Positions 37,209 through 48,918 of a DNA stretch of 64,000 bases are shown piece by piece; within the stretch, counting starts at the first letter, position 1; each line of letters opens with the position of its first letter. Source of the DNA: Siphonodentalium dalli (lineage: Eukaryota; Mollusca; Scaphopoda; Gadilida; Siphonodentaliidae); assembly GCA_032622095.1 (NCBI GenBank), contig CP136062.1:200609828-200673827 (forward strand), read 5' to 3'. A program made the translations under genes and the position numbers. The notes under the pieces were generated by a model. The model saw only the letters and a list, made by a program, of their open reading frames with translations, made no database searches and had not been told where the DNA came from.

Positions 37209-38039
37209 GTTAGTCTACTGTAAATCTTATATTATTTATGCTTTCAATTGTGCTATTTGTGGCTGTTTTTTCTGTACTTACATTATTTAAACCCCTTACC
37301 CAAATGTTTTCAAAGATATCTACTCTTTGGCAAAGACTTACTATACAGGAATTAAGCGTCTGGTCACAGCTAGCGACTGGTCGAAAAGCCCAAATGACCA
37401 TTGCTTGTTTGCTTGTGAATGCCATTATGACCGTTGCTTATTCATTCATGTAAACCTTTAATTTACTGAGTAAAATGCTGCTGTTTTTATGTTGGGTTGA
37501 TTCAATATGCATAAGATGAATAACAACAACCCGATAACATGCCATATTATTTACAAGGCAGTGGACACTTTCTTTGAAAGACATGCAAATAACTCGCTAA
37601 TGCAAAAAAAACATGACCTGTGTTTCTGGTAAATTCAAGTGGCCTTCAAACGGCCCTCGACGGTTTTCATTTTATTGAATTTTTTTTACAAGAACTAAAT
37701 ATCAAATAAAAGAATCAAAACAATTTTACAAATGTTTTTGTCATATAGTTTTCCAGCATGTCCAGTGACATGTCCATCCGTATTGACCAATGATGAGCGA
37801 AATATGTGAGCCCTGACATTCCAGTTATATTGGGCTGGATCAATACAGTGTACGACAAGTACAACATGTACAACATAAAGTACATCTCCTCATTTGAGAA
37901 GATGATAAATGATAAATTTGCTCATCCTCATACACTGGAATGGTCTATTCATCAATTCTATAGAAGTTCTGATAATATGAGCAAACAAATGGCTAATCAA
38001 GTAACTACACATCATCTAGTATCCAGTTAGCAAAGGGTT

Positions 38040-38375
38040 AAATAAAGTGCACCATCTTGATTATTGGAATGAAATTTAATATGTGGGTTTACCAGCAGAA
38101 AATGCAGGTCAAGTTCCAATTCAGATTCTACCCGCCAATTTTCACCAGAGTTATGGCCCTTTTGTTGGAATTTGAACTCAATTTTTGTTTCCGGATAACT
38201 TTAGTAATTCAGAACTGAATGAAATGAAATTATTTATGTGAGTTTACTAGCTTAAAATACAGGTCAAGTTCGAATTTGGTTGCAGCCTGCCAGTTTTCAC
38301 TAGATTTATGGCCCTTTGTTGAAATTGCCACAGGCATATTTTGCCATGCCCTAGCGTCTAGCGATACTCTTGTTG
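38040..38375. repeat. Degenerate repeat related to 35745-36475
   Basis: It shares TACAGGTCAAGTTCGAATT, TTATGGCCCTTT and the terminal ATTTTGCCATGCCCTAGCG. It is older and shorter than the 35745 copy. The preceding 37209-38039 holds nothing recognised. Confidence 0.5.
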
Positions 38376-38809
38376 TAATTAGATTAGGATCCATTCAGGA
38401 AATTTAAATCAAATATCTAATACTTCCTGAATATTTATAACTAGCGGATGGACCTGGCATTGCACGATCAAAGTGTGGTAAAATTATAATTGAAACAGTT
38501 ACAATAAATTAGAAAATATAATACTAAAGAGCATTTATGTTATGGTATTGTTCATGATGAGGTAAAACAAATGGATGTTGGGTGGAGCTGAGAACCAGCC
38601 ATGTTACTCTGAGGGCTAAAATACATGACCACACCAAATTTCAGTGAAATCCGCCCAGTATTTTCTGAGAACCTCCCAGTAGTTCCTGAGAACTGCAATG
38701 CCCGTGCAGATATGACGTCAAACATGGAGGTTTACAAAGCTTAAAAAGGTCTGTTTATTTAAGCTAGAGTTTCTTAGTTGCTTACATTGCTGAATTGTCT
38801 CCATTTTAG

Positions 38810-39048
38810 CAAAAAGGGTCAGACCAGAGTGCATCCGTGAGATGAGTGATTTGCGGAAAACCTTGCTAGAAGACTACCAGATTAGTCCTAATATTGTCAC
38901 TGCGTGCGGAGATGAGATCCAAGCAAAATGTCATGACAAGCTTGAGAAGGGTGGCGCCACTCTTCACTGCCTTATGGACTTAGCTCGACCTGCTAATAAT
39001 AAGTTCAAAGAGGATGATGATTTGCTCTCCAACAAATGTAGGGTGGAG
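38810..39048 (+). CDS. GLG1: GLG1 exon E7
   Basis: The acceptor is CTCCATTTTAG and the donor is GAG|GTAAAG. It enters in phase 1 and leaves in phase 0. The peptide contains RPECIREMSDLRKTLLEDYQ, then ISPNIVTACGDEIQAKC and GATLHCLMDLA, aligning with the MLMEDFSLSPEIILSC and TLHCLM blocks of the family. The linker before the last cysteine is acidic (KEDDDLLSNKC) and a little longer than in vertebrates. Confidence 0.96.
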
Positions 39049-39643
39049 GTAAAGTATCCGTGATACTTCTCTTGAAAGCCTGTTTATAATTCTTCAAATG
39101 GTTTACTTTAAAATGGCCCACACAATTATGAATAGGTAGGTTATACTAAAATCAACTAGGACAAAATTGTGGGAAATTCTCAAAAGTTTAAATTATTTAA
39201 TAAAATATTTTAATATTAAAGGCGTACTGTACACTAAATCCAGCCAGTTATGGGACCATCTCCTTTTATACTCAACAGAATATGCAATAAATGAATGAAT
39301 TTGAGCCATGGATTAGTGCTAAATACACTCATGTGCTCTACGAATGAGGCAAACAACATGGTAATGATAATGAAAATGATTTTATGGCTTGAGTCATAAA
39401 TTCATTTTCATTATAATTACCATGCTGTTTGCATCGTTGGTAGCAAACATGAGTGTATTTTGCACTAATCCATGGGTCAAATTCATTCATTTGTTGCATA
39501 TATTCTGTGGAGAATAAAAGGAGATGGTCCCATAAATGGACAATTTTTTTTTCATTTACAGTCGAATGTGGGACTCTGTTTGAAGCTATTTTATGTCCAG
39601 AAATTTCTTAAAAGACTGAATGGGCTGTCGGGATTGATTCATC

Positions 39644-41802
39644 TAGGGATCTGCGAATCGGGGATTTTGCATCGAATCGAATCTCGATATCGAATCTCCT
39701 TCCTGATATCGACATTGAATCGAATCTCGAATCGAATCAGCTAGTGGTTGATATTGTTTACCAGTGTGTATTTCAGTGGCTCATGACAGAAAACTGCAAA
39801 ATTCACTAGATACTATATAACAATGTTAATCTCCTTAAACATTCGTTGGAATTTGTTGGTTTTTTTTGGAAAATCATGACATAAGCAAGTCACCCTCCGT
39901 CTCATGGAGGGTTTGGGATATGTTGCACTGAATTTCTATCTAGCTGTGTCATGGCGAACATGACGCAAGAAGTGACAGTTAAACACTTAAAGACAGTTCA
40001 ATCAATGTATCACAAACCCCGTGGAATGGAAGTCACTTGTCCACATTAATTAATAAAGATAATAAAGGTTTAATTTAATAATTGTTGTAGTCCGATACCA
40101 ATGGTAGTTATCTGTTAAACGGTTCACCCTACAACAGATCAAACACCTACATCACATATTCACAGTAGTTGTCTTCACGGAAGGGATTCCCAGAAAACAG
40201 ACACAAATTACAAGTGTTAAATCTTATCAACAAGATTCAACTAATCGAAACTTGGTGCAACGTGCTTGATTTCCCGGGAAATAGAAACTGAAAGTATGAA
40301 ATTTATAGGAATTCTGCCGGCAGTGTCGCAGATAACTGGTCGCAAATGATGACGTCCATTTAGACCGATTGTTCTAAGGTTTCTCACCGTTTCTGTTCAA
40401 TCTGTGTTTTGTCACTCATAACGGCGGCTGACACTGTATTTTATTCATATAATCAGAATTGGATATCTGGAGTTCTGAACATAAGGTAATCAATTGAGTT
40501 CCGCATCTAGCGATCACGCACCATGTAGACAATTTACATGTCGATACAGATTGCAAATATATGCGGCAATTGATCACAGTTACGAGTTGCGATCGAAGCA
40601 GGCTTGTCAAAGTACCGCCGGTACCAAGGTAGTCGGTACCGGTACCGTTACTGTGTTGGAACCGCGGTACCGGTACTGGTGTTGTATTGTTTATTCCACT
40701 ACATATCACCCATTTAAAAGAGTATATTCTAATGTGGTAATTACTGGTAATGTATGGCACTTTGTGCCAGTTTTTGGTGATTGTTGTGGATGACAAATAC
40801 AACCATGTCAGACTATCCTAATGCACGTATGCCACAGCAGCCACACATACATGTGTGACATACATGCATTAGTACAGTCTGAAATAGTTGTATTTATCAC
40901 CCACAACAATCACCTAAAATGTGCCATAATTTAGGCAGCCTGATAGGTGTTAGAACTTTTATGTTTAGGGCTTCAGGCGCTCAAATACATACATCGGAAA
41001 GATGGGTATATATATATATATATATGGTGAATGACAATTTAAACTGAAATAAATTTTATGTACCTGCAACTGCAAGGCTGCAATCCTCTTATGTAAGTTA
41101 TAATGTAACACACAATGAGTCGATGAGTCACAAGCACAACTGACTAGACTGATGCAATAATTTGTTGACGGGTCACAGGTAACGTGACAGGTCACAGGTG
41201 CCGTCATCAAAGTAATCAAACTCAAAGGAAACACAGAGTGTTCCAGACTTCCGTGCGTTGGCGGCTGTCCGGAAAACTCTGTGTTCCCTTTGATCATTAA
41301 TGTCGACATCCGTCGCCGCGTGCTTGATCCGTTGACACATAGTAGCCTACCATAATGCAAGCGGCAGTTGCGGCACACTTAAAAGAGCAAAGTTCCTTCA
41401 ATTTTAATCGATCTATACTGATCTATTTACTATTTTTGCGAGTACCGAGAACCGTCAGTACTGAGTATCAGAACCGGTACCGTTGAAACGGCCAAGTACC
41501 GCCGGTACCGGTACCGGTACCGGTTGACAAGCCTGGATCGAAGCATATAAATTGCACAATGTACGTCGATTCTGAACGGCATACATTCACAATTACCTAC
41601 GTTGGCTAACTTGGCAACCTTGCGCTTCAATTTTTGTGAGTTCAGGTCATATGGCATGTGTTATTTAGACGCAAAAAACGAGACTACACCAAAGTAACTT
41701 CGATTCGAAAATATCTGAGTCAGCGGACCGATTCAGTGTCGATCTCGAATCGGGTGCCCGATTTCGACATCGAATCGAATCTCGAATATTCGCAGATCCC
41801 TA
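39644..41802. mobile_element. hAT-type element, 2,159 bp, containing a nested hAT
   Basis: It is flanked by a perfect 8-bp duplication GATTCATC (39636-39643 and 41803-41810). The ends are TAGGGATCTGCGAATCGG and ATTCGCAGATCCCTA, with ATCGAATCGAATCTCG subtermini. Without the nested insertion it is about 1.2 kb, similar to 18952-20006. No transposase was recognised. Confidence 0.9.
40599..41535. mobile_element. Nested hAT-type element, 937 bp
   Basis: It is flanked by a perfect 8-bp duplication GATCGAAG (40591-40598 and 41536-41543). The ends are CAGGCTTGTCAAAGTACCGC and ACCGGTTGACAAGCCTG, with GGTACCGGTACC repeats next to both. It includes an imperfect palindrome at about 40770-40925 and a (TA)n run at 41009-41028. 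Confidence 0.92.
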
Positions 41803-41820
41803 GATTCATCATCTTTTCAT

Positions 41821-42267
41821 GCAAGTCTGCAATTATTGTGTCTGTCAATTGCAGAATGTGGTCCCCAGAGTGTTAATTTAGTGATGCTATCCTGCACAGC
41901 GGGATAGCATCACCAAATTCACCCTCTGGGGACCTAATTCTGCTTAGGCCTCATCATCTGGGAAGTATCTATAGTCTCAAATTAACATTGTTTTTAGTTA
42001 CTTTTTCCCTTCTGAGAAGTTTCTATATCCCCTAATTTGCAGAAGATAAAATGCATAATCAAGGTGACTAATGGGTGAACATCACCAGCTTCAACTGGGG
42101 AACTTTAGTCTGATCCAAGGTCTCCCATTGAAATTGAGTACAAAGCAGAATGAGGGTTCCCAGAGGGTGAATTTAGTGATGATAGCCTGCTGTGCGTGGT
42201 AGTGTCACTAAATTCACCCACTGGGGACCTCATTCTGCAAATGACAGACACACTATTTGCAGGCTTG
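41821..42267. mobile_element. Foldback MITE with TGTGTCTGTCA/GGTCCCCAGAG ends, copy 1
   Basis: The outer inverted ends contain TGTGTCTGTCAATTGCAGAA and the complement. Each half has its own inverted segment around a GATGCTATCC hairpin (41880-41920) and GATGATAGCC (42176-42215). The second copy is at 62927-63340 in the opposite orientation. No clear target duplication was found. Confidence 0.7.
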
Positions 42268-42649
42268 TTTTCATGCCAAATTGGCATAGCCTGTAGGTGC
42301 ACTGCATCCCGAATATCTGAATCCACAAGATCTGTTGGCTCATGATGTATATGTCACAACGACAGAATTCTTAGAAATAGCCATTATCAATTGTAAGAAT
42401 TAATTTTCCATAAACCCCTGGCTTTTGGACCAATATATATTATGACAGCTTATGAGAAAATTTGTTAAGAGATATTTTCATTAGTTGACACATGTGGCAA
42501 AATAAAATTTTGAGCCAAGCGCAAACCCTGATTATAATGCCTCTGGCTGCAAACAATGGGATATCAGGATCTGTCTGTGCGCTCCGAAATCTACATCCAG
42601 TGGGAATTAACATGAATTACTTTTAGCCATTTATTATTGATATTTACAG

Positions 42650-42774
42650 CTAATGAACCTGATAAAGGAAGCCGATATCAGCACAGACTACAAGATGGAT
42701 GGAGTGTTACAACGAGCCTGCAAACCTGTCGTCGACATCGCATGTAATCACCATGAAGGTCCAGATGATAATCA
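42650..42774 (+). CDS. GLG1: GLG1 exon E8
   Basis: The acceptor is GATATTTACAG and the donor is CA|GTAAGC. It enters in phase 0 and leaves in phase 2. The peptide LMNLIKEADISTDYKMDG is followed by LQRACKPVVDIAC, matching the LIQETDPGADYRID and NEACESVIQTAC blocks of vertebrate GLG1. There is no ORF of note outside the exon borders. Confidence 0.94.
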
Positions 42775-43225
42775 GTAAGCAACCTATTTGATATGATAAT
42801 AAGCAGAGCATGTAGACTGACCTGCTGTTCAGGGTTAAATGAAAGAATAGCCCATGAGATCCATGTTACACACATTGTCCTTTGCTAATCCACAGACCGT
42901 ATGGGTGTGAATTATGAGTATGCGCCATGGACCATGATATTTCATGGTACAAATCTTCCAAATAATTCAGGTGTAAAATGTCCAAACACCTGGCAAGAAC
43001 CCTAGTACATAATGCCAGAGGTTACAATAGCGCTATACTGTTGACTAAATTTATCACCTAATTAACCCACAAAACCAGCTTCATAATTATTGGTAAGACA
43101 CATGTAATATTAGCGTGTTCGTTGACGTCACGCAATTATTTAAATAACTTGCGATTGCTGAAGTTTATGATTGTTGTTTTCGATGAATACTTCGCGTTTA
43201 TTTGATCATGTGATAAAAGGTATCT

Positions 43226-43356
43226 CAAACTCGTTCTATTTTATACGTAATTTATCAACCTCGTCCACTAAATTCTATTTGAGCCTTGGGTAAACCTCGG
43301 CTCAAAATCGAATTTAGTGAATTCGGTTGATAAATTACGTATAAAATAGAAACTCA
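43226..43356. repeat. Foldback sequence
   Basis: A 25-bp arm CTATTTTATACGTAATTTAT... at 43236-43260 is exactly inverted at 43325-43349, with partly paired sequence between. It lies about 35 bases left of a two-hairpin MITE and shows no target duplication. Confidence 0.7.
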
Positions 43357-43393
43357 TGTGAGATCCTCTATTTATGATATAAAAGGTCATTAA

Positions 43394-43775
43394 CCCTTTA
43401 CCCAACAGAACGGCCCTGTGCCAATGCATTCTCTTATATATGCGAGTCGACCATAGGTCGCCTCGCATATATAAGAGAATGCATTGGCTTAACACATTAA
43501 AAATTAAAAAATTGTTAAAGAATGTAAGAAAAAATGGTAAAAAGTGTTAAAAAAAGATTTTTTTTAGGCCAATGCATTCTCTTATATATGCGAGGCGACC
43601 TATGGTCGACTCGCATATATAAGAGAATGCATTGGCACAGGGCATAACTATAACCATCACAATGTGGTCAATGAGCCGGTTCCAATGATATCCATATTTG
43701 TATGGTTTTATTGAGACAGACCCAAGATATTGTAGGCTGTTGAAGCTTTATTTGGCCGGTTTGTTGGGTAAAGGG
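43394..43775. mobile_element. Two-hairpin TTAA MITE, copy 3 (inverted)
   Basis: TTAA flanks are at 43390-43393 and 43776-43779, with ends CCCTTTACCCAACA and TGTTGGGTAAAGGG. Hairpins lie at about 43421-43488 and 43569-43636. The long non-hairpin arm is on the right, opposite to copies 1 and 2. Confidence 0.9.
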
Positions 43776-44087
43776 TTAAAAAACCTGTGTTCTCAGACAA
43801 TTTTACTCCAAAAATAAGACGAGGTGCATACAAAAATGTTCTGGGTGTTCATAGCTACCTAAAAGGACTTTTGGTCGACCTGCCAGTGCATTACTCATTT
43901 GTTCTAGGTGTAGTGTTCGTTTACCCTGGCATTTGTGTTGACCTAGTTTGACACCCACGTACCTATAACGGTTACATTTAAAAACGAAATTACTGCATAT
44001 GGTGAAGTTTATATAATTTTTCATTCTGTTGTAATCCCAAGATTCAAATAAAAATATGATAGCCATGGAGTTTTAATCTATCTTTAA

Positions 44088-44524
44088 AGGTACTCAATCC
44101 AATTCGACGGTCCCCATATCATCAGATTCCAACAACAACAACATTTTTTGAAATGCCGCTTCAGTTATCAGAATCGATTAATTGCCCAAAAATAATGCTA
44201 ACCACAGTCAACTATAGTATAAAATTGCCCAAAACCTGTTATTTATCAACGTTTTGTTCAACGAAATTTTGCCAGTTGTCAAATATCTGACACAAAAAAG
44301 CCACTGGATTTTAGAGTAATCGATCTTCATCCGCTATCTGGTCAGATAAGTTCTTCTCGTCGACAGTTTACTGGGCCACTTAAAATTAAAATAATAGATT
44401 TCAAACATCGATATCTGATCACTCCTAGCTTTGATGGGTGGGTTCCTCGACTCAAATAAAATATTTTTTACACCCGAAGCCAAGGAAATAGTAATTTGCC
44501 AGCGCTAATTCGGATTGAGTACTT
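44088..44524. mobile_element. AGGTACTCAATC-ended MITE, copy 2
   Basis: It is flanked by TTAA (44084-44087 and 44525-44528), with ends AGGTACTCAATCCAATTC and GGATTGAGTAC. It shares GGGTTCCTCGACTC and AAATAGTAATTT with 9537-9825, but its interior is longer. It ends 26 bases before E9. Confidence 0.75.
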
Positions 44525-44554
44525 TTAATGCGTCTCTCTGTGTTATAATTGCAG

Positions 44555-44656
44555 AATTTTAGATTGTTTAATGGACAAAGTTGACACCAAAGTTATGACT
44601 GACGATTGTGCAGAGAGGTTGATGGAGATACAATATTTCCTGGTTAGAGATTTCAG
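44555..44656 (+). CDS. GLG1: GLG1 exon E9
   Basis: The acceptor is TTATAATTGCAG and the donor is TTCAG|GTGAGA. The exon is phase 2 on both sides. The peptide ILDCLMDKVDTKVMTDDC is followed by LMEIQYFLVRDF, matching ILSCLMEHLYTEKMVEDC and LLELQYFISRDW in vertebrates. A TTAA-type MITE ends at 44528, 26 bases upstream of the exon. Confidence 0.95.
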
Positions 44657-44904
44657 GTGAGATATACAAAAATATTGATGATACTGGGAAAACTGAACTT
44701 ATTAAATAGTTCCCAGTTTGGTTGACTTGATGAATGGTCTATTTTTCATCTGAAGAGATGTTCAGTAAATTTAAGCAGATGACAGACAGATGAATAAATA
44801 ATAATAATAATATATAGCATTTGTATAGCGCTTCATCCCTGGTGTAGCTCGAAGTGCAGAAATCTTCCTATTCAATGGGGGAAATGTACAGATAATAAGT
44901 TCAA

Positions 44905-45185
44905 TAAATGCATTAAAGATCCTGTGCTAGTTAATTCTCTTATATATGCGAGTCTCCCATGTCCTAAAAATTGTAAGAAACATTTATTTTTTTTAAAATG
45001 ATAAAAAATTGTTAGGCCAATGCATTCTCTTATATATGCGAGGCGACCTATGGTCGACTCGCATATATAAGAGAATCCATTGGCACAGGGTAAAAAAATG
45101 ACCTATGGTCATTTGTTGCATTTATTATCTGAACAATCCCTAAGGGAACTACTCGTCGATCAGTATTTAGTATATAAATGGTTAT
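44905..45185. mobile_element. Degenerate two-hairpin TTAA-type element
   Basis: One intact hairpin (about 45016-45083) and one half hairpin (44935-44962) of the TATATATGCGAG type remain. The right side matches the CCTAAGGGAACTACTC and AGTATTTAGTA end found at 48430 and 59424. No clean TTAA duplication is left. Confidence 0.6.
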
Positions 45186-45288
45186 TAAGATCAGGGTTGG
45201 TACTGGACCAAAATTTTTGACAAATGAAATTGTATTTGCCAAATCTCAAAATAATTTTCCAAATCTGTTACAAATACAAACAAATTAA

Positions 45289-45543
45289 CCCTTTCATAAT
45301 GGGAGCTGTGCTGGTGCAGCATTAAAGATCCTGTGCTAGTTAATTCTCTTATATATGCGAGTCTCCCATGGTGAGCCTCGCATATATAAGAGAATGCACT
45401 GGCTAACAAGGTCAAGGCAAATATAGTTAGGCCAATGTATTCTATTATATATGTGAGGCTCCATAACGGAGACTCACATATATAATAGAATGCATTGGCA
45501 CCGGGTTATTGCAAAATTTCAGGAAGTTCCAGTCATGGAAGGG
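45289..45543. mobile_element. Two-hairpin TTAA element with different termini (CATAATGGGAGC type)
   Basis: TTAA flanks are at 45285-45288 and 45544-45547. The ends are CCCTTTCATAATGGGA and the complement of CCCTTCCATGACTGGA. The interior has two hairpins (about 45334-45405 and 45431-45498) of the same TATATGCGAG/TATATGTGAG design as the ACCCAACA family, although the termini differ. Confidence 0.75.
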
Positions 45544-46155
45544 TTAAACTCAATATTGATCTGCAACTGGGGTAATAATGTGAAGCACTGAAGGCCCCTT
45601 ATAGTGGGATAAGCACTATATAATCATATTTATTATGCACCTGTTGTAAATCAGTCTGTGCAATTGTTTTTTTTTTTTTGTGGTTTCTGAGTGATAACTT
45701 TATCTTTTGTTTTTCGATCGACTCAAAATTGGCATGTGATGATGACATCTCCCTTTCTTCTCATAATAAGTCCCCATTCAAGATTGATATTGAATTTGTG
45801 CCCAAACTCTTCAGATGTCAGTTTTTGTTTATGTGAATCATTGTAAGCTCCAGCGGTAAATTTGCTTATCGATTATCTATTAGGATTAGCCAGTGCTCTG
45901 CTCTGTTCAATACCATGCTGCATGCTACACCATTTGGTTTCTACATTCACGTCAAAGAATAGTTTTTGGCACACAACATTGTTCTTCTCATTTACAAGTA
46001 ATTAAATCAGTAGAGTTAAGCTTCTGTGTTGCGTCACGAAACTAGAATCCAAATTAAAAAAAAATTCTTGCTGCTTATTGGTGTATAAAAATAGAGTATT
46101 AATTAAGTGAAGGAGACTCCCAGTTTCAATATTTACTCGATATTTGTTCCTTTAA

Positions 46156-46536
46156 CCCTTTACCCAACAGAAGGGCCCTGTGCCAATGCATTCTCTTATA
46201 TATGCGAGTCGACCATAGGTCGCCTCGCATATATAAGAGAATGCATTGGCTTAACACATTACAAATTATAAAATTGTTAAAGAATGTAAGAAAAAATGGT
46301 AAAAAGTGTTAAAAACAGATTTTTTTTAGGCCAATGCATTCTCTTATATATGCGAGGCGACCTATGGTCGACTCGCATATATAAGAGAATGCATTGGCAC
46401 AGGGCTAACTGTAACTATCACAATGTGGTCAAGGAGCCGGTTCCAATGATATCCATATTTGTATGGTTCTATTGAGACAGACCGAAGATATTTTAGGCTG
46501 TTGAAGCTTTATTTGGCCGGTTTGTTGGGTAAAGGG
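46156..46536. mobile_element. Two-hairpin TTAA MITE, copy 4
   Basis: TTAA flanks are at 46152-46155 and 46537-46540, with ends CCCTTTACCCAACAG and TGTTGGGTAAAGGG. Hairpins lie at about 46183-46250 and 46330-46397. Its orientation matches copies 3 and 5. Confidence 0.9.
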
Positions 46537-46637
46537 TTAAATCATGATATCAAGGTGTGGGTCCTGATATTGACGAGGATAAAATTGCACACAAAAAAAT
46601 AATTTCATCAGTTCTCACAAATTTTAATTTGTTATAG

Positions 46638-46797
46638 GCTGGATGATCAGTTATACAGAAAGTGCCGCAAGGATGCTGAGCATTTGTGTAGTGTACAAGG
46701 GGACTGGCTGGAACGCAAAGAACCTGGCGCTGATATCGGTTATATGGTGTTGCCTTGCCTATACAGACATATGGAGTCTGAAGACAAGAATCAACCT
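46638..46797 (+). CDS. GLG1: GLG1 exon E10
   Basis: The acceptor is ATTTGTTATAG and the donor is CCT|GTAAGA. It enters in phase 2 and leaves in phase 0. The peptide LDDQLYRKCRKDAEHLC is followed by LPCLYRHMESEDK, matching DPVLYRKCQGDASRLC and FSCLYRHAYRTEE of the family. A two-hairpin TTAA element ends 97 bases upstream. Confidence 0.95.
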
Positions 46798-46928
46798 GTA
46801 AGATATACTGACACATAATTTGTTAGTTTCTGTATTATATTGTGTTTTATTTTTCATTCCCCATTATAGTGTTAACAAACCTCCAGACGGCTGTTGGCAC
46901 TGGTCGTTTCTTTTTTATTGGATTCTTT

Positions 46929-48182
46929 AACCATTTGAACCCTGGCTTTCCACAGATATCGACACCCATGACTCTGGGCTCCCAGCCATTTTATACCCTG
47001 TTTTAGATACACATTAGATGTTTGGTGTTGGTAATGTTCTAAAGGCGGCATGTATTCATGGTAAGCCATTAAAATTTTTCGGTGTAGGTTTTGCCAAGTC
47101 ATAACCCCTTAGTAACGGTTGGTGGACAACTATCCAGAATATAGAAAGAAACGCGCAAATGCAGATGAAACATCGTTAATTCCCTTTAGTTAATACACCA
47201 TGTTGTGAAATAAAAGTGACAAACACTCTACTTGCGTTGTAATTTGCTAAGGTGCTATGCGAACAGTTTTGTGGAAACATTTAACCCTTTGAGTGCCAGG
47301 TCTGATTTTTGTATCAAGCCATATACCCTGTGCCAATGCATTCTCTTATATATGCGAGTCGACCATAGGTCGCCTCGCATATATATATATATATAACAAT
47401 TGTTTTGTTTTTTTTAAATTTTTTACAATTTTAATATATTTTATTATATTCTTTAACAGACTTATTGTGTAGGTTTAGGGCCGATAATATCGGCCCCTGG
47501 CACTCAAAGGGTTAATTCCATTATAAAACCTATGGTATTTAGGTCCTATATTTAACATACATGATTTGATTACATGGAATCAAATAAGCAGACTCAGTTC
47601 GCATGGGATCATTTATAATCCCCACACGCGTTCGGGTTTCCCTCGCTCTTCCATAAGTTATATAGGCCTACCTTAATACCTATAATATAGGTGAATTTAT
47701 ATGCTAATAAGTACATTTTGTAATCTAATTGCTATGCTCATGCATTAATATAACAACCCCACACACCGAGTGACCGTTCCAAATTAGTCCACAAAGCTAG
47801 AATATGAGAGGATAATTTATACTATGGTATCATTTCACATAGACCTACATACCAGATACCCAATTACTATCAGAGCACAATACAATACTTGCTCAATTTG
47901 CGTGTACGTTCAATGTATGGTTTATATCATTTCTATATACTTTGCGCATGCGCAAATATACCTATCATAACTATAGATGTTGACTCTTCCATACACATGT
48001 TACAGACACCCTGAACATCGCATAAGTGCAGGACGGCTATTTAAGTCATTTTTGTTTACTATCTCGATGTTATACCAGTTACAAATATTGGTAATGAGCC
48101 AGGTGTCTGCAGCCCGATATTTCGGGCTACCGGGTTATTGTCAAATTCGCTTCAGCCCGAGCTACCGGGTTCAAAGGGTTGA
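46929..48182. mobile_element. Possible larger TTAA-type element (TTTGAACCC ends)
   Basis: The left TTAACCATTTGAACCCTGG and right CCGGGTTCAAAGGGTTGAA are inverted and resemble the CCCTTT tips of the TTAA families. The segment would contain the nested 47285-47511 element. The flanks are TTAA on the left and TTGAA on the right, so the call is tentative. Confidence 0.4.
47285..47511. mobile_element. TTAA element with GAGTGCCAGG ends and one hairpin
   Basis: TTAA flanks are at 47281-47284 and 47512-47515, with perfect ends CCCTTTGAGTGCCAGG and complement. It contains a half-decayed hairpin of the CATTCTCTTATATATGCGAG type, ending in an expanded (TA)n run, though its termini differ from the ACCCAACA family. 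Confidence 0.8.
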
Positions 48183-48204
48183 AGTGATATTATGTACTTA
48201 TTAA

Positions 48205-48494
48205 CCTTCATAGTATGACATGTGTTATTAACAAAGCACAGAACAGATAAAATCTTTACTATATGCCAAATATTAGCCAGTAATACAAGGTGATTTAGAA
48301 TAAAACAAACTCATCCATTCATCTGCTAGGAGGGGAAGGGACATCGGTTGAATTACGTTTTGTCTTTACGCTAGGAAATTGGATTGGTCGCACGACATTC
48401 GACATGTACATTGTCTAACAGATAATATAAGTGGTAGTTTGTTGAACATTTCCTAAGGGAACTACTCATCAATGAGTATTTATTAAAGAAAGGG
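48205..48494. mobile_element. Possible TTAA element with CCTAAGGGAACTACTC right end
   Basis: TTAA occurs at 48201 and 48495. The right side AACATTTCCTAAGGGAACTA with AAAGAAAGGG is shared with 59240-59463. The left tip CCTTCATAGTATG is only a weak match. The borders are tentative. Confidence 0.4.
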
Positions 48495-48714
48495 TTAAAA
48501 TAAATATCTCTTCTCATGTAATATTTGGATTTATTACATGCTTGTTCCCAGAAGTACAGTGTTATTGCTGTTCCATATTTACAAATACGTATGGAACGTA
48601 CGTTCCATACGCATCTCGTTGGCGTAAAATGACGTACATGACGTTCATCTCAACCATGAAACCAGAACTATAAAATAAAAGCATCATCACACATAACAAA
48701 ACACGCCCTCTATG

Positions 48715-48918
48715 TTTTTCCGCCAAGGAGAAGCCCTCAACTGAACTATATGGATTATTATCCTCGGCCTTGTGTTATCAGGAGGGTTAAAATTTATTGT
48801 CCGTCTATTGCCTACTCAGGTCAATCAGTGCTCGGGATTAGCTACGCATGGATGCGTCTCGTGTAACTCTCGCGTGATTCTCGCGTTGTAACAATCCAGC
48901 TAGTCAGTTTTTAATTCC
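48715..48918. repeat. Left inverted terminal repeat of the DIRS-type element
   Basis: The outer tip TTTTTCCGCCAAGGAGAAGC leads into the shared repeat, which ends near CTAGTCAGTTTTTAATT. It pairs with 53669-53855. Confidence 0.8.

Noticed and set aside
37238-37453. 71-codon hydrophobic ORF after E6
   Set aside because: It starts within the intron after a good GTTAGT donor, has no family similarity, and E7 continues the GLG1 frame in the right phase.
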